A program made the position numbers and the translations under genes. A DNA stretch of 64,000 nt from Rhinopithecus roxellana (Eukaryota; Chordata; Mammalia; Primates; Cercopithecidae). The stretch is taken from contig NC_044553.1 of NCBI RefSeq assembly GCF_007565055.1, positions 125,324,978 to 125,388,977 of the forward strand, in the 5' to 3' direction. This document shows, piece by piece, positions 32,123 to 44,162 of the stretch (position 1 is its first letter; each line of letters opens with the position of its first letter). Below the pieces are notes generated by a model, which was given only the letters and a program-made list of their open reading frames with translations, was not told the origin of the DNA and ran no database searches.

Positions 32123-33530
32123 ATTGGATGCTCTCTTATTTATTTTTGTTGCTTAACTCTGGCTGATCCTTAGCGCTCCCAACCTCCCTCCTGTGTTTTC
32201 CTGGCCCTCCCCCAGTGGTAGGGCTTTATTTGTGCTGTTAATCCCATCCAGCTCCATGGGTTTTCTGTGAGTGCTCAATGGCTATAGGTTTTGTTGCCCT
32301 TTTCTCTGTGGATTTACCTGTATTTGTTACTTAGGGGATTCATGGGGTTTGTGTTTATTTAGAGGCTACTGTTCCTTTACCTAGAGTGAAGCTTTTTCTG
32401 GAGTCTCTGGAGTGTCCCCTATGAGACCTAATGGAGTTCTTAGAGCAACTTCTGGGACAGAAAAGCCACCAAGCTGAGGCAATCCCACTCCCCACATGTT
32501 TGTGGCCATCAGAGGCCACTGTCCTGCTAACTCCCATTAGTCTCTGAGATGAAACTAGAAATTCCAGTTTGGGCCTTAATTGCGGTATTTAAACCACTTA
32601 TATTTCATGTGATATTGACATGGCAAACTTTGAATATTTCATCTTTGTTTGTTTTCTATTTGTCCTGTCTGCCGTCTGTTCTCATCTTCCCTTTCATTCT
32701 GCTTCCTATATATTAATTATTTTTATTATTTTTTTCTCTTATTAGCTGTAACTCTATTTTAGTGGTTACTTTAGAGTTTAGAATATACATGTTAACCTTA
32801 TCACAGACTACCTTAGAATGATATTATGCCACCTTATGTGTACCATCTATAGTTCCTAGTAATAGTGTTCTTTTTTTTTTCTCCTTGACCATTGCACTAT
32901 TGTGTTCTTTTTACTTTATAAATGCTATACCCCACTCTACAATAATTAATAATATTTGCTATTACTATAATTTAACTAATCAAGTATATTTTCAAAACAT
33001 TTAAATTTTTTGAAAAAAAATTCTTATTTCCCATGCTGTTTTTCCCTTTGCATATATCATGTTTTCACAGACTTGGCACTATTCACATAGGATAAATAAT
33101 TATTTTTTGACATAGGAGATTTTATACTGTTCATTGCGGTATTTTTAGCTCTATTCCTGACGTCTACACACAGGATACATGTAACAAATCACCCTCCTCC
33201 CCAGTCAGGACAGCCAAAAATAATTTCAGACATTACTAAACATACCTTGGGAGGCAAAATTGCCCCTAATTCAGAATCATTGGTGTAGCTTCATATTTCC
33301 ACTTGGTATGAGTTTTCTTCTACATTAGAAGATTCTAACATTTTTAAAAATTGTGGGTGTGCTGGTAATTAATTCTTTCAGCTTAAGAAAATGAGTTGAA
33401 ATTCATATAACCTAAAATTAATCATTTTAAAATGAACAACTCAATTGCATTTAGTACATTCAAAATATTATTAAACTACTACCTCTATCTAATTCTAAAA
33501 CATTTTCATCACCCTAAAATAAAACCTCTT
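32123..33530 (-). mobile_element. Mostly antisense L1, diverged
   Basis: From 32580 onward antisense L1-like wording (atttcatgtgatattgacat, ttagtggttactttagagtt). 32150-32560 is less clear and holds no other recognised feature. Confidence 0.55.
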
Positions 33531-33532
33531 CC

Positions 33533-33842
33533 TTTTTTTTTTTTTTTTTTTTTTTTTGAGGCAGAGTCTCACTCTGCCACCCAGGCTGGAGTGCAGTGGC
33601 CGGATCTCAGCTCACTGCAAGCTCCGCCTCCCGGGTTCTCGCCATTCTCCTGCCTCAGCCTCCCGAGTAGCTGGGACTACAGGCGCCCGCCACCTCGCCC
33701 GGCTAGTTTTTTGTATTTTTTAGTAGAGACGAGGTTTCACGGTGTTAGCCAGGATGGTCTCGATCTCCTGACCTCGTGATCCGCCCGTCTCGGCCTCCCA
33801 AAGTGCTGGGATTACAGGCTTGAGCCACCACCGTGCCCAGCC
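33533..33842 (-). mobile_element. AluY, Old World monkey type
   Basis: gtggccggatctcagctcac and ccacctcgcccggctagttt mark the lineage form. Direct repeat aaaacctct at 33523-33531 and 33843-33851. Confidence 0.95.
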
Positions 33843-33851
33843 AAAACCTCT

Positions 33852-34580
33852 GACTTATTAATTCCATCCCATTCCCAATGGCTGTATGAATTTACTTATT
33901 CTGGTTATTTTACATGCATTAAATTATAGAATATGTGGACTTTGCTGTCTGGCGTCTTTCACAGAGGATAATATTTTTGAGATTCCTCTCTATTATGGAA
34001 TGTATCAGTACTTTGTTATATTTTATGGCTTAGTAATATTCCATTGTACATGATCACCACCATCGATTCATTTATTGCTAGACACTGGGGTTATTTCTGA
34101 AGCCTTTGGCTTGTGCTTACTTCTGTCAGTATTCATATGCAAGTATTTGTGTGAAAATTTATTTTCTCATGGTGAAGAGAAGTCGCAGGATCATCTGGTG
34201 ACTCTATCATTTGGTGAAGAAACGCAGAATCTTTCTAGAAGTGGGCGCACAATTTCATGTTCCCACAAGCAGCATACAAGTTTTCCAATTTTTCTGCACC
34301 CTCACCAACACATGCTAATGGGTCCTTTTGAATGTTGCCATCCCAGAGGATGTGGAGAGTTGTCTCATTGTGGTTTTGATTTGCCCTGTCCTAATGACTA
34401 ATGATGTTGAACATTTTTTTCATGTGTGTGTTAGCCATTTATGTTTCTTCTTTGAGGAAGTGTTAAGATCCTTTACCCTTTTAAAAAATTGGTTATTCAT
34501 CTTTATGTCATTGTGTTGTAATAGTTCTTTCTATATTCTCAGTACAAGTTTCTTATCAGAGGTATGATTTGCTTCTAATA
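33852..34580 (-). mobile_element. Antisense L1 3' half of a 5'-inverted insertion
   Basis: gtaatattccattgtacatg and ttctcagtacaagtttctta are antisense L1, going from the 3' end inward. At about 34580 orientation flips. Confidence 0.75.
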
Positions 34581-34800
34581 CAAATGCAGATACTCTCAAC
34601 AAAATATAAGCAAGTTGAATCCAGCAATATATAAGGAATTATATACCATAACCTAGTGGGATTCATTCCAAATATGGATTGATTCCAAACATGCAAGACT
34701 TCTTCCATATTTGAAAAATCAATAAATTAATGTAATGCACCACATCAACAGACAAAAGAAAAATAATCATATAATCACCTAATACATTGCTACTATCATT
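34581..34800 (+). mobile_element. Inverted 5' piece of L1 ORF2
   Basis: Sense ORF2 wording (ctctcaacaaaatataagca, acctagtgggattcattcca) directly abuts the antisense piece on its left; antisense L1 3'-end-type sequence resumes by about 34860 on its right. Confidence 0.78.
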
Positions 34801-35056
34801 ACTTTAAACAAAGTTATCTTTTAGATCAATGATAGCTAAGAAATACAGACAATTTTATTTTACCTTCATGTATCCCTTCTCTAACATATTTTCTTTCTTT
34901 ATCTAGGTCTGAGTTTCTAAGTTATTGCCTTCTCTCTGAAAAATTATTTTAACATTTTTTACAGGGGAGATCTGCTGGTGATTAATTCCCACAGTTTTCT
35001 TTCACCTGAGAAAGTCTTCATTTCTACTTCACTTGCATTATAAGGATAATTATACA
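34801..35056 (-). mobile_element. Antisense L1 3' UTR, older copy
   Basis: ggggagatctgctggtgatt and cacctgagaaagtcttcatt are antisense L1 3' UTR wording. Confidence 0.6.
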
Positions 35057-35071
35057 GGATATAGAATTTCT

Positions 35072-35379
35072 TCTTTTTTCTTTTCTTGTCTTTTTTTGAG
35101 ACAGGATCTCACTCTGTCACCCAGGCTGGAGTGCAGTGGTTTGATCTTGGCTCACTGCAACCTCCACCATGGAGGCTCAAGTGATCCTCCCACCTCAGCC
35201 TCCTGAGTAGCTGGGACTGCAGGCACACAGCACCACACCCAGTTGATTTTTTGTATTTTTGGTAGAGACTGGGTTTCACCATGATGCCCAGGCAAGTCTG
35301 CAACTCCTGAGCTCAAGCAATCTGCCCTCATCAACCTCCCAGAGTGCTGGTATTACAGGCATGAGCCACAGCTCATGGC
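35072..35379 (-). mobile_element. Alu (older)
   Basis: Target duplication ggatatagaatttct at 35057-35071 and 35380-35394. Confidence 0.95.
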
Positions 35380-35394
35380 CCGGATATAGAATTT

Positions 35395-35577
35395 CTGGGA
35401 TATAGAACTCATTTACATGTAAGTAGTTTAGTGCTTGTTCTCAATATCAGAAGCCACATCCCTAGGAGTGGAATTGCTAGGGATGGGTCATTCCATGAGT
35501 CTTTCTGTTTTACTTTGGCAGGAAAAGCCACACATTTCCACCATTGATTTACAAGGGTTACAATCTCTCCACACCTT
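35395..35577. other. Continuation of the interrupted L1, weak
   Basis: The sequence after the Alu continues the host repeat, but its identity is uncertain. Confidence 0.4.
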
Positions 35578-35857
35578 TTTTTTTTTTTTGAGACGGAGTC
35601 TCATTCTGTCGTCTAGGCATGATCTTGGCTCACTGCAGGCTCCGCCTCCCAGGTTCACGCCATTCTCCTGCCTCAGCCTCCTGAGTAGCTGGGACTACAG
35701 GTGCCCACCACCACACCCGGCTAATTTTTTTGTATTTTCAGTAGAGACGGGGTTTCACCGTGTTAGCCAGCATGATCTCAATCTTCTGATCTTGTGATCC
35801 GCCTGCCTCGGCCTCCCAAAGTGCTGAGATGACAGGCGTGAGCCACCACGCCCGGCC
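35578..35857 (-). mobile_element. Alu
   Basis: Poly-T, gagacggagtctcattctgt to gagccaccacgcccggcc. Short deletion after tctgtcgtctaggc. Confidence 0.93.
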
Positions 35858-36342
35858 AAAAAATGGCATTTTCAATGTACTTGCTAGGGTTTGCCTCGTT
35901 AATTCCCTGTGGTGCAGGTGCAAAATACATGCTGTCTCACCAGCTTTGCAGTACGTCTGTTTTTAACATTTTTTGACAGTTGAGATGTGGAAATGGCATG
36001 CCATTCTGTCGGTCTGAATTTGCATAACTATTAGGAAGCTCAAATGTTTTTTCTCACATATTTATTATTTATATTTTTGGTATATAGTGTTTATGTCTTT
36101 GCCCATTTATAAGAATGTTTATGTTCTTTATTTTAAAAACGATTGTTTCCTTATAAATTCAAAGGATATTAAGTCAGAATATAAATAATTGAGAGAATGC
36201 AGATTTAGAAAAACAGAAATTGCTCCAGTAATTCCATTTCCATTTATATCACTGCAATTTATTTTATGTATTTTCTAACAATGTTGTGCCTGTGTATACT
36301 TTGGAAAAAATAATCGGATCATATATTTATATTTTAATATTA
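35858..36342 (-). mobile_element. Probable antisense L1
   Basis: tgccattctgtcggtctgaa and tatatagtgtttatgtcttt suggest antisense ORF2; diverged. Confidence 0.45.
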
Positions 36343-36645
36343 CTTTTTTTTTCTTTTTTTGAGACGGAGTCTCACTCTGTTGCCCAGGCTAGAGTGCAGT
36401 GGCGCAATCTTGGCTCACTGCAAGCTCTGCCTCCCTGGTTCACACCATTCCCCTGCCTCAGCCTCCCTAGTAGCTGGGATTACAGGCGCCCACAGCCATG
36501 CCCAGCTAATTTTTTGTATTTTTAGTAGAGACGGGATTTCACCGTGTTAGCCAGGAAGATCTCTGCCTCCTGACTGACCTTGGGATCCGCCCACCTCGGC
36601 CTCCCAAAGTGCTGGGATTACAGGCGTAAGCCACCGAGCCCAGCC
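36343..36645 (-). mobile_element. AluY
   Basis: Full reverse-complement Alu from poly-T and gagacggagtctcactctgt to ccaccgagcccagcc. Confidence 0.94.
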
Positions 36646-37640
36646 TCCAGCCTCCTTTCTTAATTTTTATCTGCTAATCGTATTGCTATTTCTTGTGTAG
36701 AATGGTGTTTATAAATCAAGTTAACTTCTTGTGACGGATTCTACTTTTTAACATATAGTTAGGCTTCTCTAGCTTACACTTTCAGCTCAGTTATAAATTC
36801 AGGCCAGTAATGCACACGTTGAATAATATTCCATCCTTCAGTCATTGTCTTGGGCAAAGTCCTCCATTAGTACCTCTGAAAACTCTGAGTGCGTGTCAGA
36901 GGTGAAGCAGTGCTACTGGATGGATTCCCCCGAGAGCCTACTGAACAGAGCAATGCCGTTTACTGGGTTTCAATTAATTTTTATAAAGATATTTTATGTG
37001 AAATAAATATGTTTTTTATGAAATTTGGAAAATATAGAAAATAAAACATTTTTTAACCCCATGGTGCAAATCCAGCAACTTTGGATTTTGGAGAATTTTC
37101 CTATAGTGATCTTTGCCATGTCTGTTTGGTGTGCTGCAGTGCCTGTTTTTCTGTCTTTTTCTTTTTTTTTTCGTCAGCTGCTCATCACACATTCCACACT
37201 GCAGTGCAGCTCCTGCTTCCTGTGACCCTGTCTAAGTTGTCTTAAATTGTCTTATAGCATATTCTCCTGGTCTGCTCTCCCCAACAGCAGTCTCTACCCA
37301 GGGAGAGATGGCAGAGTTAGGTCCCCGGACTTGTGGTTCGTTCTGCTATTTGGAGAGTGGAGATAAATTTACCTTTGAATATTCTATTAGACCCACCACC
37401 ATCTCCCATTACTTGTTAACTCCACCCATTTATCCCCAACAGACAATTAAAAGGTGAACCTCACGTCCTCTCTCTTCTTTAATTTGAAAGGTTACTCATG
37501 AATTGTAATCTCTATGTGCCTGTTAACTATTAACCTTCCACAGGGGAACCAATACTGCAAACCCTAATCTTACAGCCAAATCACTAGCATGGAGAAGACC
37601 AAACATTCTTAGAAATGAGTTTAACACCGCACCCCACCCC
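36646..37640. other. Unassigned DNA
   Basis: About 1 kb with no interspersed repeat or coding signal that I recognise. Confidence 0.45.
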
Positions 37641-37644
37641 CGCC

Positions 37645-37796
37645 AAAAAAAAAAGAAGAAAAAGAAGAAAGAAGAGGGAAGATGGAAGGAAGGAAGGAAG
37701 GGGAAAGAAAGAAAGGAAGGAGAAGCAAGAAGGAGGAGAAGAAAGAAGAAGAGGAGAAGAAGAAGAAAGAAGAGAAGAAGAAAGAATAAAAGAAGC
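37645..37796. repeat. GA-rich (GAA/GGAA)n purine tract
   Basis: About 150 bp almost wholly purine on the plus strand. The open frames through it are low-complexity artefacts. Confidence 0.95.
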
Positions 37797-38139
37797 AATG
37801 AGAAGTTGAATTTCAGATTTATTTCAGATTTAATTCAGGTCTGTGTATCCTATCATTCTTTCCCAGGCACTGGGAATGTAATTCAGGGTATAAGTTAGGG
37901 CCCGTTCTCTGGTAGGAGTTCTAGAATGATCTCCCAGTCTGCCTGTGTGACGGGGCGCAGGGTACCTAACCCTTTCCATTTCAGTCGTCTCTGTCAAATG
38001 AGGATACTGATGAAAAAAGATCTCATATGCTGCATAAAAATACGACAAGAGATAATTGCCTGGTTCTGATGAAGTAATTTGTAAACAATACCTAATACTA
38101 TTATTTCAAATTATTCCAATAGTCAGAAGGCCCATGTAA

Positions 38140-38400
38140 CATTTACTTTCTGTTTTTTGGGGTTTTTTTGGTGTTGTTTATTGGTTTTGTTTTTGTTTTT
38201 TAGTTGTTTGGTTCCTGAGGAAAAGGAATCTTTTTTTTTTTTTTTTTTTCAGCTATGGTCTTTCTATACAAAAAAATTGTATATATAGTTATATATATGT
38301 AGTTTTGTACAGAAATTAATTATATATAAGAATGTATAACTTTTTGTACAAAAAGACTATTTATATATATGTACACACACACACACAAAATAACATCAAT
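38140..38400. repeat. T-rich, AT-rich and short (CA)n patches
   Basis: GT/T-rich run 38150-38210, T run about 38232-38249, alternating AT 38278-38345, (AC)n about 38371-38387. Confidence 0.85.
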
Positions 38401-38475
38401 TTTTCCTTTTTCTTTATCCCCGCATTCTCTCCCTTGGTTTAGAATTTCATCATCTCTCATTTACGCTATTTCAGA

Positions 38476-38611
38476 AGCCTGGTAACCCGTCTCCCTGGCA
38501 ACAGTTTCCACTCTACTCATTGCCTAAGGACTGATTTCTTTATCTCATTCCATTCCCTCCCACTCTTCTATCTTCTTGATCAAATGAATTTCAATGCCAC
38601 ACACATAATAC
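38476..38611 (+). repeat. Inverted repeat, left arm
   Basis: Pairs with 39836-39971 in opposite orientation. The outer 63 bp (38476-38538) match the partner at 61 positions; the inner 73 bp match less well, about three quarters by eye. Contains the RFX-like word gtctccctggcaac. Confidence 0.9.
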
Positions 38612-39524
38612 ATCTTATAATATTGTGTTCCTGGCTAGATCTTTTTTGCATATGAATAAATGTTTTTTTGAGTAGTTGAAATGATAGTGATATGTAATTT
38701 ATATTCTGATTTTCACCTGGCAGTAATTTCATAAGCATTTTTCAGACCACTAGATAGACCTGGTAATTATTTTTCTAGGTAATATGAGTATCTGTGGGGG
38801 AGAAAAGACCATTATTCAATTAATTATTATACATTGTTGTTAGAAATTCAGGTCACTTCCAATTTGGGGGGTCATTTTAAATGATATTACTTTGAAAGTT
38901 TGCATATGCATTGGTATATTTCTAGTTTTTGTCATATTTCATTATAAGATACATGGGATAGTTTCAGTGGGGCAAAGGGTGAAATTTTTTTTGAAAATAT
39001 GTTTTACGGCATTTGATTATGATGCCATCTGATTTCCAAATGTACTGGCTCAATCAATACTGAACCTTGTGTATTATGGCATCACTTTGCTACAAGACAT
39101 AAGATTTGCACATTGTCTTTTAACCTAATTTTGCATTTAAGGAATAAAAAATTTCTTAATCTGATGATTATGAATTGGAATCTTTGGTTTAGTTTAACGA
39201 TTAGCAAAGTTAAAATTATTCACATTTTTCACTGAGTGTGCAATTGTGTGTGTGCATGTATGTTTTTCAAAGAGGGAGATTTGGACCATAACGATTTGTA
39301 TCCCTTAATTATTTAGAATTAATGTATTGTTATAGTCAGTAGGAACACCTGAGGGGTGGAGAGAGTAATGTCGGTAATATTTCTTGTATTGTTTCCCGTT
39401 GTTTTCATTGTTTTGTTTTGGTTGATGAAGGTGGGGCTTTTTTTTAACCCCTTGTCTTTAATGCTGTTTAGTATCCCAATTCTTGTATCCTTTTCCTTGT
39501 AAACTTCCCTAAAACCATTTGGCC
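38612..39524. other. Spacer of the inverted repeat, AT-rich
   Basis: No open frame of note. Some wording (tttttgtcatatttcattat) is vaguely L1/L2-like. Nothing assigned. Confidence 0.4.
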
Positions 39525-39525
39525 C

Positions 39526-39526
<1 letters not shown>

Positions 39527-39568
<42 letters not shown>

Positions 39569-39569
39569 T
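39527..39569. repeat. (ATT)n microsatellite
   Basis: About 14 ATT units. Confidence 0.96.
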
Positions 39570-39835
39570 TTAAACATAGAGGAGAACAGGGACAGTGTCA
39601 CGATTTCTGGGTTTGATATTCCTCCTCTGTATTGAAGCTACTCCCTGCATGAGGCACCCTGCGGGGTCCCAGTCCCTGTGTCTTCCCGTGCATGAAATAA
39701 TGGCACTGGACTTGTCTAGTTGCTCTAAGACTCTGAATAAATGAAATGTACAGAGCCAGGCACAGCTTCCAACAGGTGATAAGCAACACATCGAGGCTTT
39801 TTTTTTTCTCTTTCCTGCACTTTCTCTCTTTCTTG

Positions 39836-39971
39836 TATTCTGAGTGTGGCATGAAATTTATTTGATTAGGAAGACAGACGAATAGGAGGGGATGGGAAGG
39901 GAGGGAAGGAAATCAGTCCTTAGGCAGTGAGTAGAGTGGAAACTGTTGCCAGGGAGACGGGTTACTAGGCT
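39836..39971 (-). repeat. Inverted repeat, right arm
   Basis: Reverse-complement partner of 38476-38611, equal in length (136 bp). Confidence 0.9.
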
Positions 39972-40480
39972 CCCTTAAGTTCCACATAAGTTTGCTGAGA
40001 CAGGTCTATTGTAATTTGAGGTCTCTTTAAACGAATTAGTTCATCCTTAATAGTGTGAAGTACTGGAGGACAGAGAGGGTGTTTTATTTATCTTTGTTTC
40101 CCTATCATTTGTGGCTCAAAGGACATTTAAAATTTATATTGAATTAAGGGACAGAGCATTATGCTCTGGGGTATGGTGATTTCAGAAGGTAAATGTCAAT
40201 GGGGAATAATATGTCCAAAGAAAAGCAAGACGTATGCCTTGTAATGTGCTCTAAGGTCCTTCGAGATCCTCGTGAGAGAGAAAGGCAGTCTAGAGGTGAA
40301 GAGGACCCTAGAGAGATGCATGAGATGGGAAAGAATAAGCTAGAAGGTATATGCCTAGTGAAAATAGGTTCTATAGCAGCATCACCCTGACTGCAGAGAT
40401 ACTAGCCCTACTCCCTTTCTCCAGTATCCAGATGTAGGCCTGTACCTGTGGATCTGGACAGGCTGCCAAAGGTGTGCTGT
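39972..40480. other. Unassigned DNA
   Basis: No repeat or gene recognised. The frame 40193-40390 has no family resemblance. Confidence 0.45.
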
Positions 40481-41430
40481 GTATTTTTGCCAGGAACAAT
40501 TTGAATGTGTTATTGTCAGTGGGCTAGCCTCATGTTTTGTTAAATTTTTCCCTAAGTATGTCACATTTGGGGATGCTATTGTAAATGGTATGGCTTATTA
40601 AATATTTTATTTTCCAAGTTTTTAATGCTAGTGTATAGAAGTACAAATGATTTTTGACTCCAAATTTTGCAATAATTGTATATTTACAGGAAGTGTTAAG
40701 GAGGATCCTGTGTACTTTCACTCAGTTTTCCCCGGTGTCATAGTCTTACAAAATTCTAGTACAGTGTCACAAGAACACGTGACACGGATACCGCCAAGAT
40801 GCAGAACAGCCCATCACCACGAGCACCTCCATGGCACCCTTTATAGCCACCCCTACTCACTGCCTGCCCGTCGCATCTGTAACCACAACCAACCACTCAT
40901 CTGCTCTCCATTTCTATAATTCTGTCATTTTGAGGATTTTATATAAAGAGAATCATAGAATGTGTAACATTTGAATTTGGCTTTTTTCACTCAGAATAAT
41001 CTTCTAGAGATTATTCATGCTGGCTGTTGTATGTATCAATACTTGATTCCTTTTGACTGCTGAATAGTTCAGGAAGTGCAGGTACCACGGTTGGTTTAAC
41101 AGCAGGCACCAGTTGAAAGTATTTGGCTTGTTTTAAGTTTGGGACTTATTATGAATAAATATGCTCTGAACATTCATGGATAGGTTTTGGTATAAACCGA
41201 AGTCTTCATCTCTCTAGGGATAAATGACCAGGAGTATAATGCCTAGATTATATGGTGGTTGTATGTTTAGGGTTTTAAGAAGCCTGAAGTGGTTGCTGTA
41301 TGTATTTTTTTCCTAACAGCATGGGAGAATGACTCAGTTTCTCTGCATTTTGCATTGTCACTTTTTTTCTTCGCAATTTTGAACAAATGTGTAATGGTAT
41401 CCAATTGTGTTGTTTTGTTCGTGGGTTTGT
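40481..41430 (-). mobile_element. Antisense L1, old
   Basis: ttttccctaagtatgtcaca, agagaatcatagaatgtgta and ttattatgaataaatatgct are antisense L1 wording. Confidence 0.7.
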
Positions 41431-41829
41431 TTTTGTTTTTGAGACAAAGACTCACTGTCATCCAGACTGGAGTGCAGTGGCACCATCACGGCACACTGCA
41501 GTCTCAACTTTCCAGGCTCAAGCGATCCTCTCAAGTGATGAGAGGCACAAGCCACCACACCCAGCTCATCTTTTCACTTGTTGATAGTGCATTTAATTTT
41601 ATTTTATTTTTACTTTTTATAGAAACACAATCTCACGATGTTGCCCAGGCCAGTCTCTCCTGAGTAGCTGAACTACAGACACACACCACCATGCCTGACT
41701 AACTTTTGTATTTTTTAATAGAAATAGCATCTTATCATGTTGCTCAGGCTACTCTCCAACTCCTGGGCTCAAGCGATTGTCGGCCTTCCAAAGTGCTGGG
41801 ATTATAGGTGTGAGCCGCCATGCCCGGCC
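41431..41829 (-). mobile_element. Two old Alu pieces in tandem (AluJ/FLAM-like)
   Basis: 41431-41570 and 41610-41829 are both reverse-complement Alu-derived and strongly diverged, with internal deletions. Confidence 0.75.
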
Positions 41830-42630
41830 TCATTGTAGTTTTAACTTGCATTTTCTTCATAGATAATGATGCTAACTATCTTTTTATGTGCCTATTTTCT
41901 ATCTATAGACCTTCTTTAGTGAAATGCCTCTTTGTGTATTTTGGCCGTTTTTTCTTATTTTTTGTTTTTACTTTTGAATTTTGAGACTTCTTTATATATA
42001 TTGTTGATAGAAATATTTTGTTGGACGTGTGGTTTGCAAATATTTGTGTCTTGTCTGGTTTGTAGTCTGTTTATGCTCTTAACAGGGTCATTCATAGAGC
42101 AAAAATAATAGTTATTATAATTTTAATAAAATTTCCTGTAACTTCTCCTTTTACAGATCTTGCTTTTGGTTTAAGAACTCTTTTTCTAGTTGGATATTCT
42201 GAAGATTTTCTCCTATGCTTTTTCTAAAATTTTATACTTATGTTTAATTCTGTGCTCTATTATGATGTCATTTGTGGATAAATTATGAGTTAGATCAAGG
42301 TTCATTGTCTCGTCTATGGACGTTCAATTGCTCTCATACTATTTGTTGAAAAGACTTCTATGTTTCCATTGAATTACTTTTGCTCTTTTGTCACATATGG
42401 CCACAGTGATGAGGGAGTATGTTTTTAAGTTCTCTATTATGTTTCATAGACCAATCATCTATCCTTCTGCCACTATCACATACTCTTTTTTAGTGAGATA
42501 CAACTCAAATACTGTAACAGTTATCCTTTTAGAGTGTACAGTTCGGTGGTTTTTAGTGTATTTGCAAAGTTGTACAACCATCACCACTATCTAGTTCCAG
42601 AACATTTTCATTGGCGCAGAATGAAAGCAC
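41830..42630 (-). mobile_element. Antisense L1, continued
   Basis: ttttaacttgcattttcttc, gatagaaatattttgttgga and gtacagttcggtggttttta. Confidence 0.75.
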
Positions 42631-42636
42631 ACACAC

Positions 42637-42946
42637 GGCTGGGCACGGTGGCTCACGCCTGTAATCCCAAAACTTTGGGAGGCCAAGGTGGGTGGATCAA
42701 CTGAGGTCCAGAGTTCAAGACCAGCGTGGGCAACATGGCAAAAGCCCGTCTCCACTAAAAATACAAAAGTCAGCCGAGCGTGGTGGCGCATGCCTGTAGT
42801 CCCAGCTACTTGGGAGGCTGAGGCAGCACAATCATTTGAACCTGGGAGGCAGAGATTGCTGTGAGCCGAGATAGCCCCACTGCACTCCAGCCTGGGCTAC
42901 AGAGTGATATTCTGTCTCAAAAACAAAAAACAAAAAACAAAAACAG
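42637..42946 (+). mobile_element. Alu (AluS-like)
   Basis: ggctgggcacggtggctcac to an (A3C) tail. Confidence 0.94.
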
Positions 42947-42987
42947 CACATATCCATTATCAGTCACTACTTACTCCCTCATCCACC

Positions 42988-43053
42988 AAGAATCCTCTCA
43001 CTTCAGCCTTCCAAAGTGCTGTGATTACAAGGGTGAGCCACCACTCTCAGCCT
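42988..43053 (-). mobile_element. Short Alu fragment
   Basis: tcagccttccaaagtgctgt to gagccaccactctcagcc. Confidence 0.75.
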
Positions 43054-43692
43054 GATAGTGCATTTAAAATAAAAATTTGATGATGTTTAATTTATCCTTT
43101 TTTGTCACTTGTGCTTTTGATGTCATGTCTATGACCTATGACCACATGTGGCCTTGCCTAACCCAAGAAAATGAAGATTTACAGCTACTTTTTCTGCTTT
43201 ATTTATTTATTCATTTATTTATTATTTATTTTAGGTTGAGGATTGGTTTGTTTTGAGATTTAGCTCTTGGTGCTTATATTTACTGTTTGGTCAAGATTCA
43301 GTTGATTGAGAGCTCCAATTTTATTCTTTTTCATCTGAATATACAGTTTTCGGGAACAATTTTTTGAAAACACCATTATTTAACCCATTGAATTGTTTTG
43401 GAACTTGTGTTACAAATAAATTGTCCTCAGATCATAAGTTTGTTTATGTTCCCTCAGGTCTATGTCTATACTTCTGTGAGTACTGCAGTCTGTTGATTAC
43501 CATGTAGAAAATTTTAATATTAGAAAATGTGAGTCCTTCAATTTTGTTACTTTTCAGGATTTTTTGGCTATTATCAGCTCCTTCTATAAGAACTTTAGAA
43601 TTAGCCTGTCAATTTGTGAGAAAAAAAAAAAAATGCCAGCATGGACTTTGGGGATTGTGTTGAATCTAAAGATTTATTTGGGGGAGTGTTTT
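43054..43692 (-). mobile_element. Antisense L1, continued
   Basis: cttgtgcttttgatgtcatg, cagggattgtg-type wording and tgttgaatctaaagattta. Broken by the LTR that follows. Confidence 0.75.
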
Positions 43693-43694
43693 AA

Positions 43695-44095
43695 TCTGTT
43701 TTAGTCAATTTTCTGTTGCTGTAACAGAGCACTACAGACTGGCTAATTTATAAAGAAAGAAATTCATTCAGCTTTTAGTTCTGGAGGCTGGGAAGTCAAA
43801 GAGCATGGCATCAGCACCTGTTGAGGGCCCTTATGCTGCATCATAGCTTGATGGATGGACAAGTGAGAACGTAAGACTGAGAAAACAGCATCAGGGACTG
43901 ACTTGCTATGTAAATATCCATCGTCATGATAACTAACCCACTCCTGCAATAATGACATTAATCCATTAATGATGCTGAACACTCATGATTCAATCATTTC
44001 TTACTATATTGCACATCCCAGCACTATTTCATTGGGGGTTAAGTTTTCAAAACATGAACTTTGGGAGGAGATCTTCAAACCATGGCAGCATCTTA
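43695..44095 (-). mobile_element. LTR-type insertion in L1 (MaLR-like)
   Basis: tttctgttgctgtaacagag, ggctaatttataaagaaaga and aaacatgaactttgggagga read as the antisense of a MaLR-type LTR. L1 wording continues on both sides. Confidence 0.6.
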
Positions 44096-44162
44096 AAAAT
44101 ATGAATTTTTCCAATCAATGAACATGGATTATCTTTCCATTTAATTAAATAGTTGTCAATTT
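44096..44162 (-). mobile_element. Antisense L1, short continuation
   Basis: aaaatatgaatttttccaat and aacatggattatctttcca continue the L1 interrupted at 43692. Confidence 0.75.

Noticed and set aside
37523..37809. Leucine/phenylalanine-rich membrane-like frame opposite a lysine/glutamate-rich one
   Set aside because: Translation of a GA-rich purine tract.
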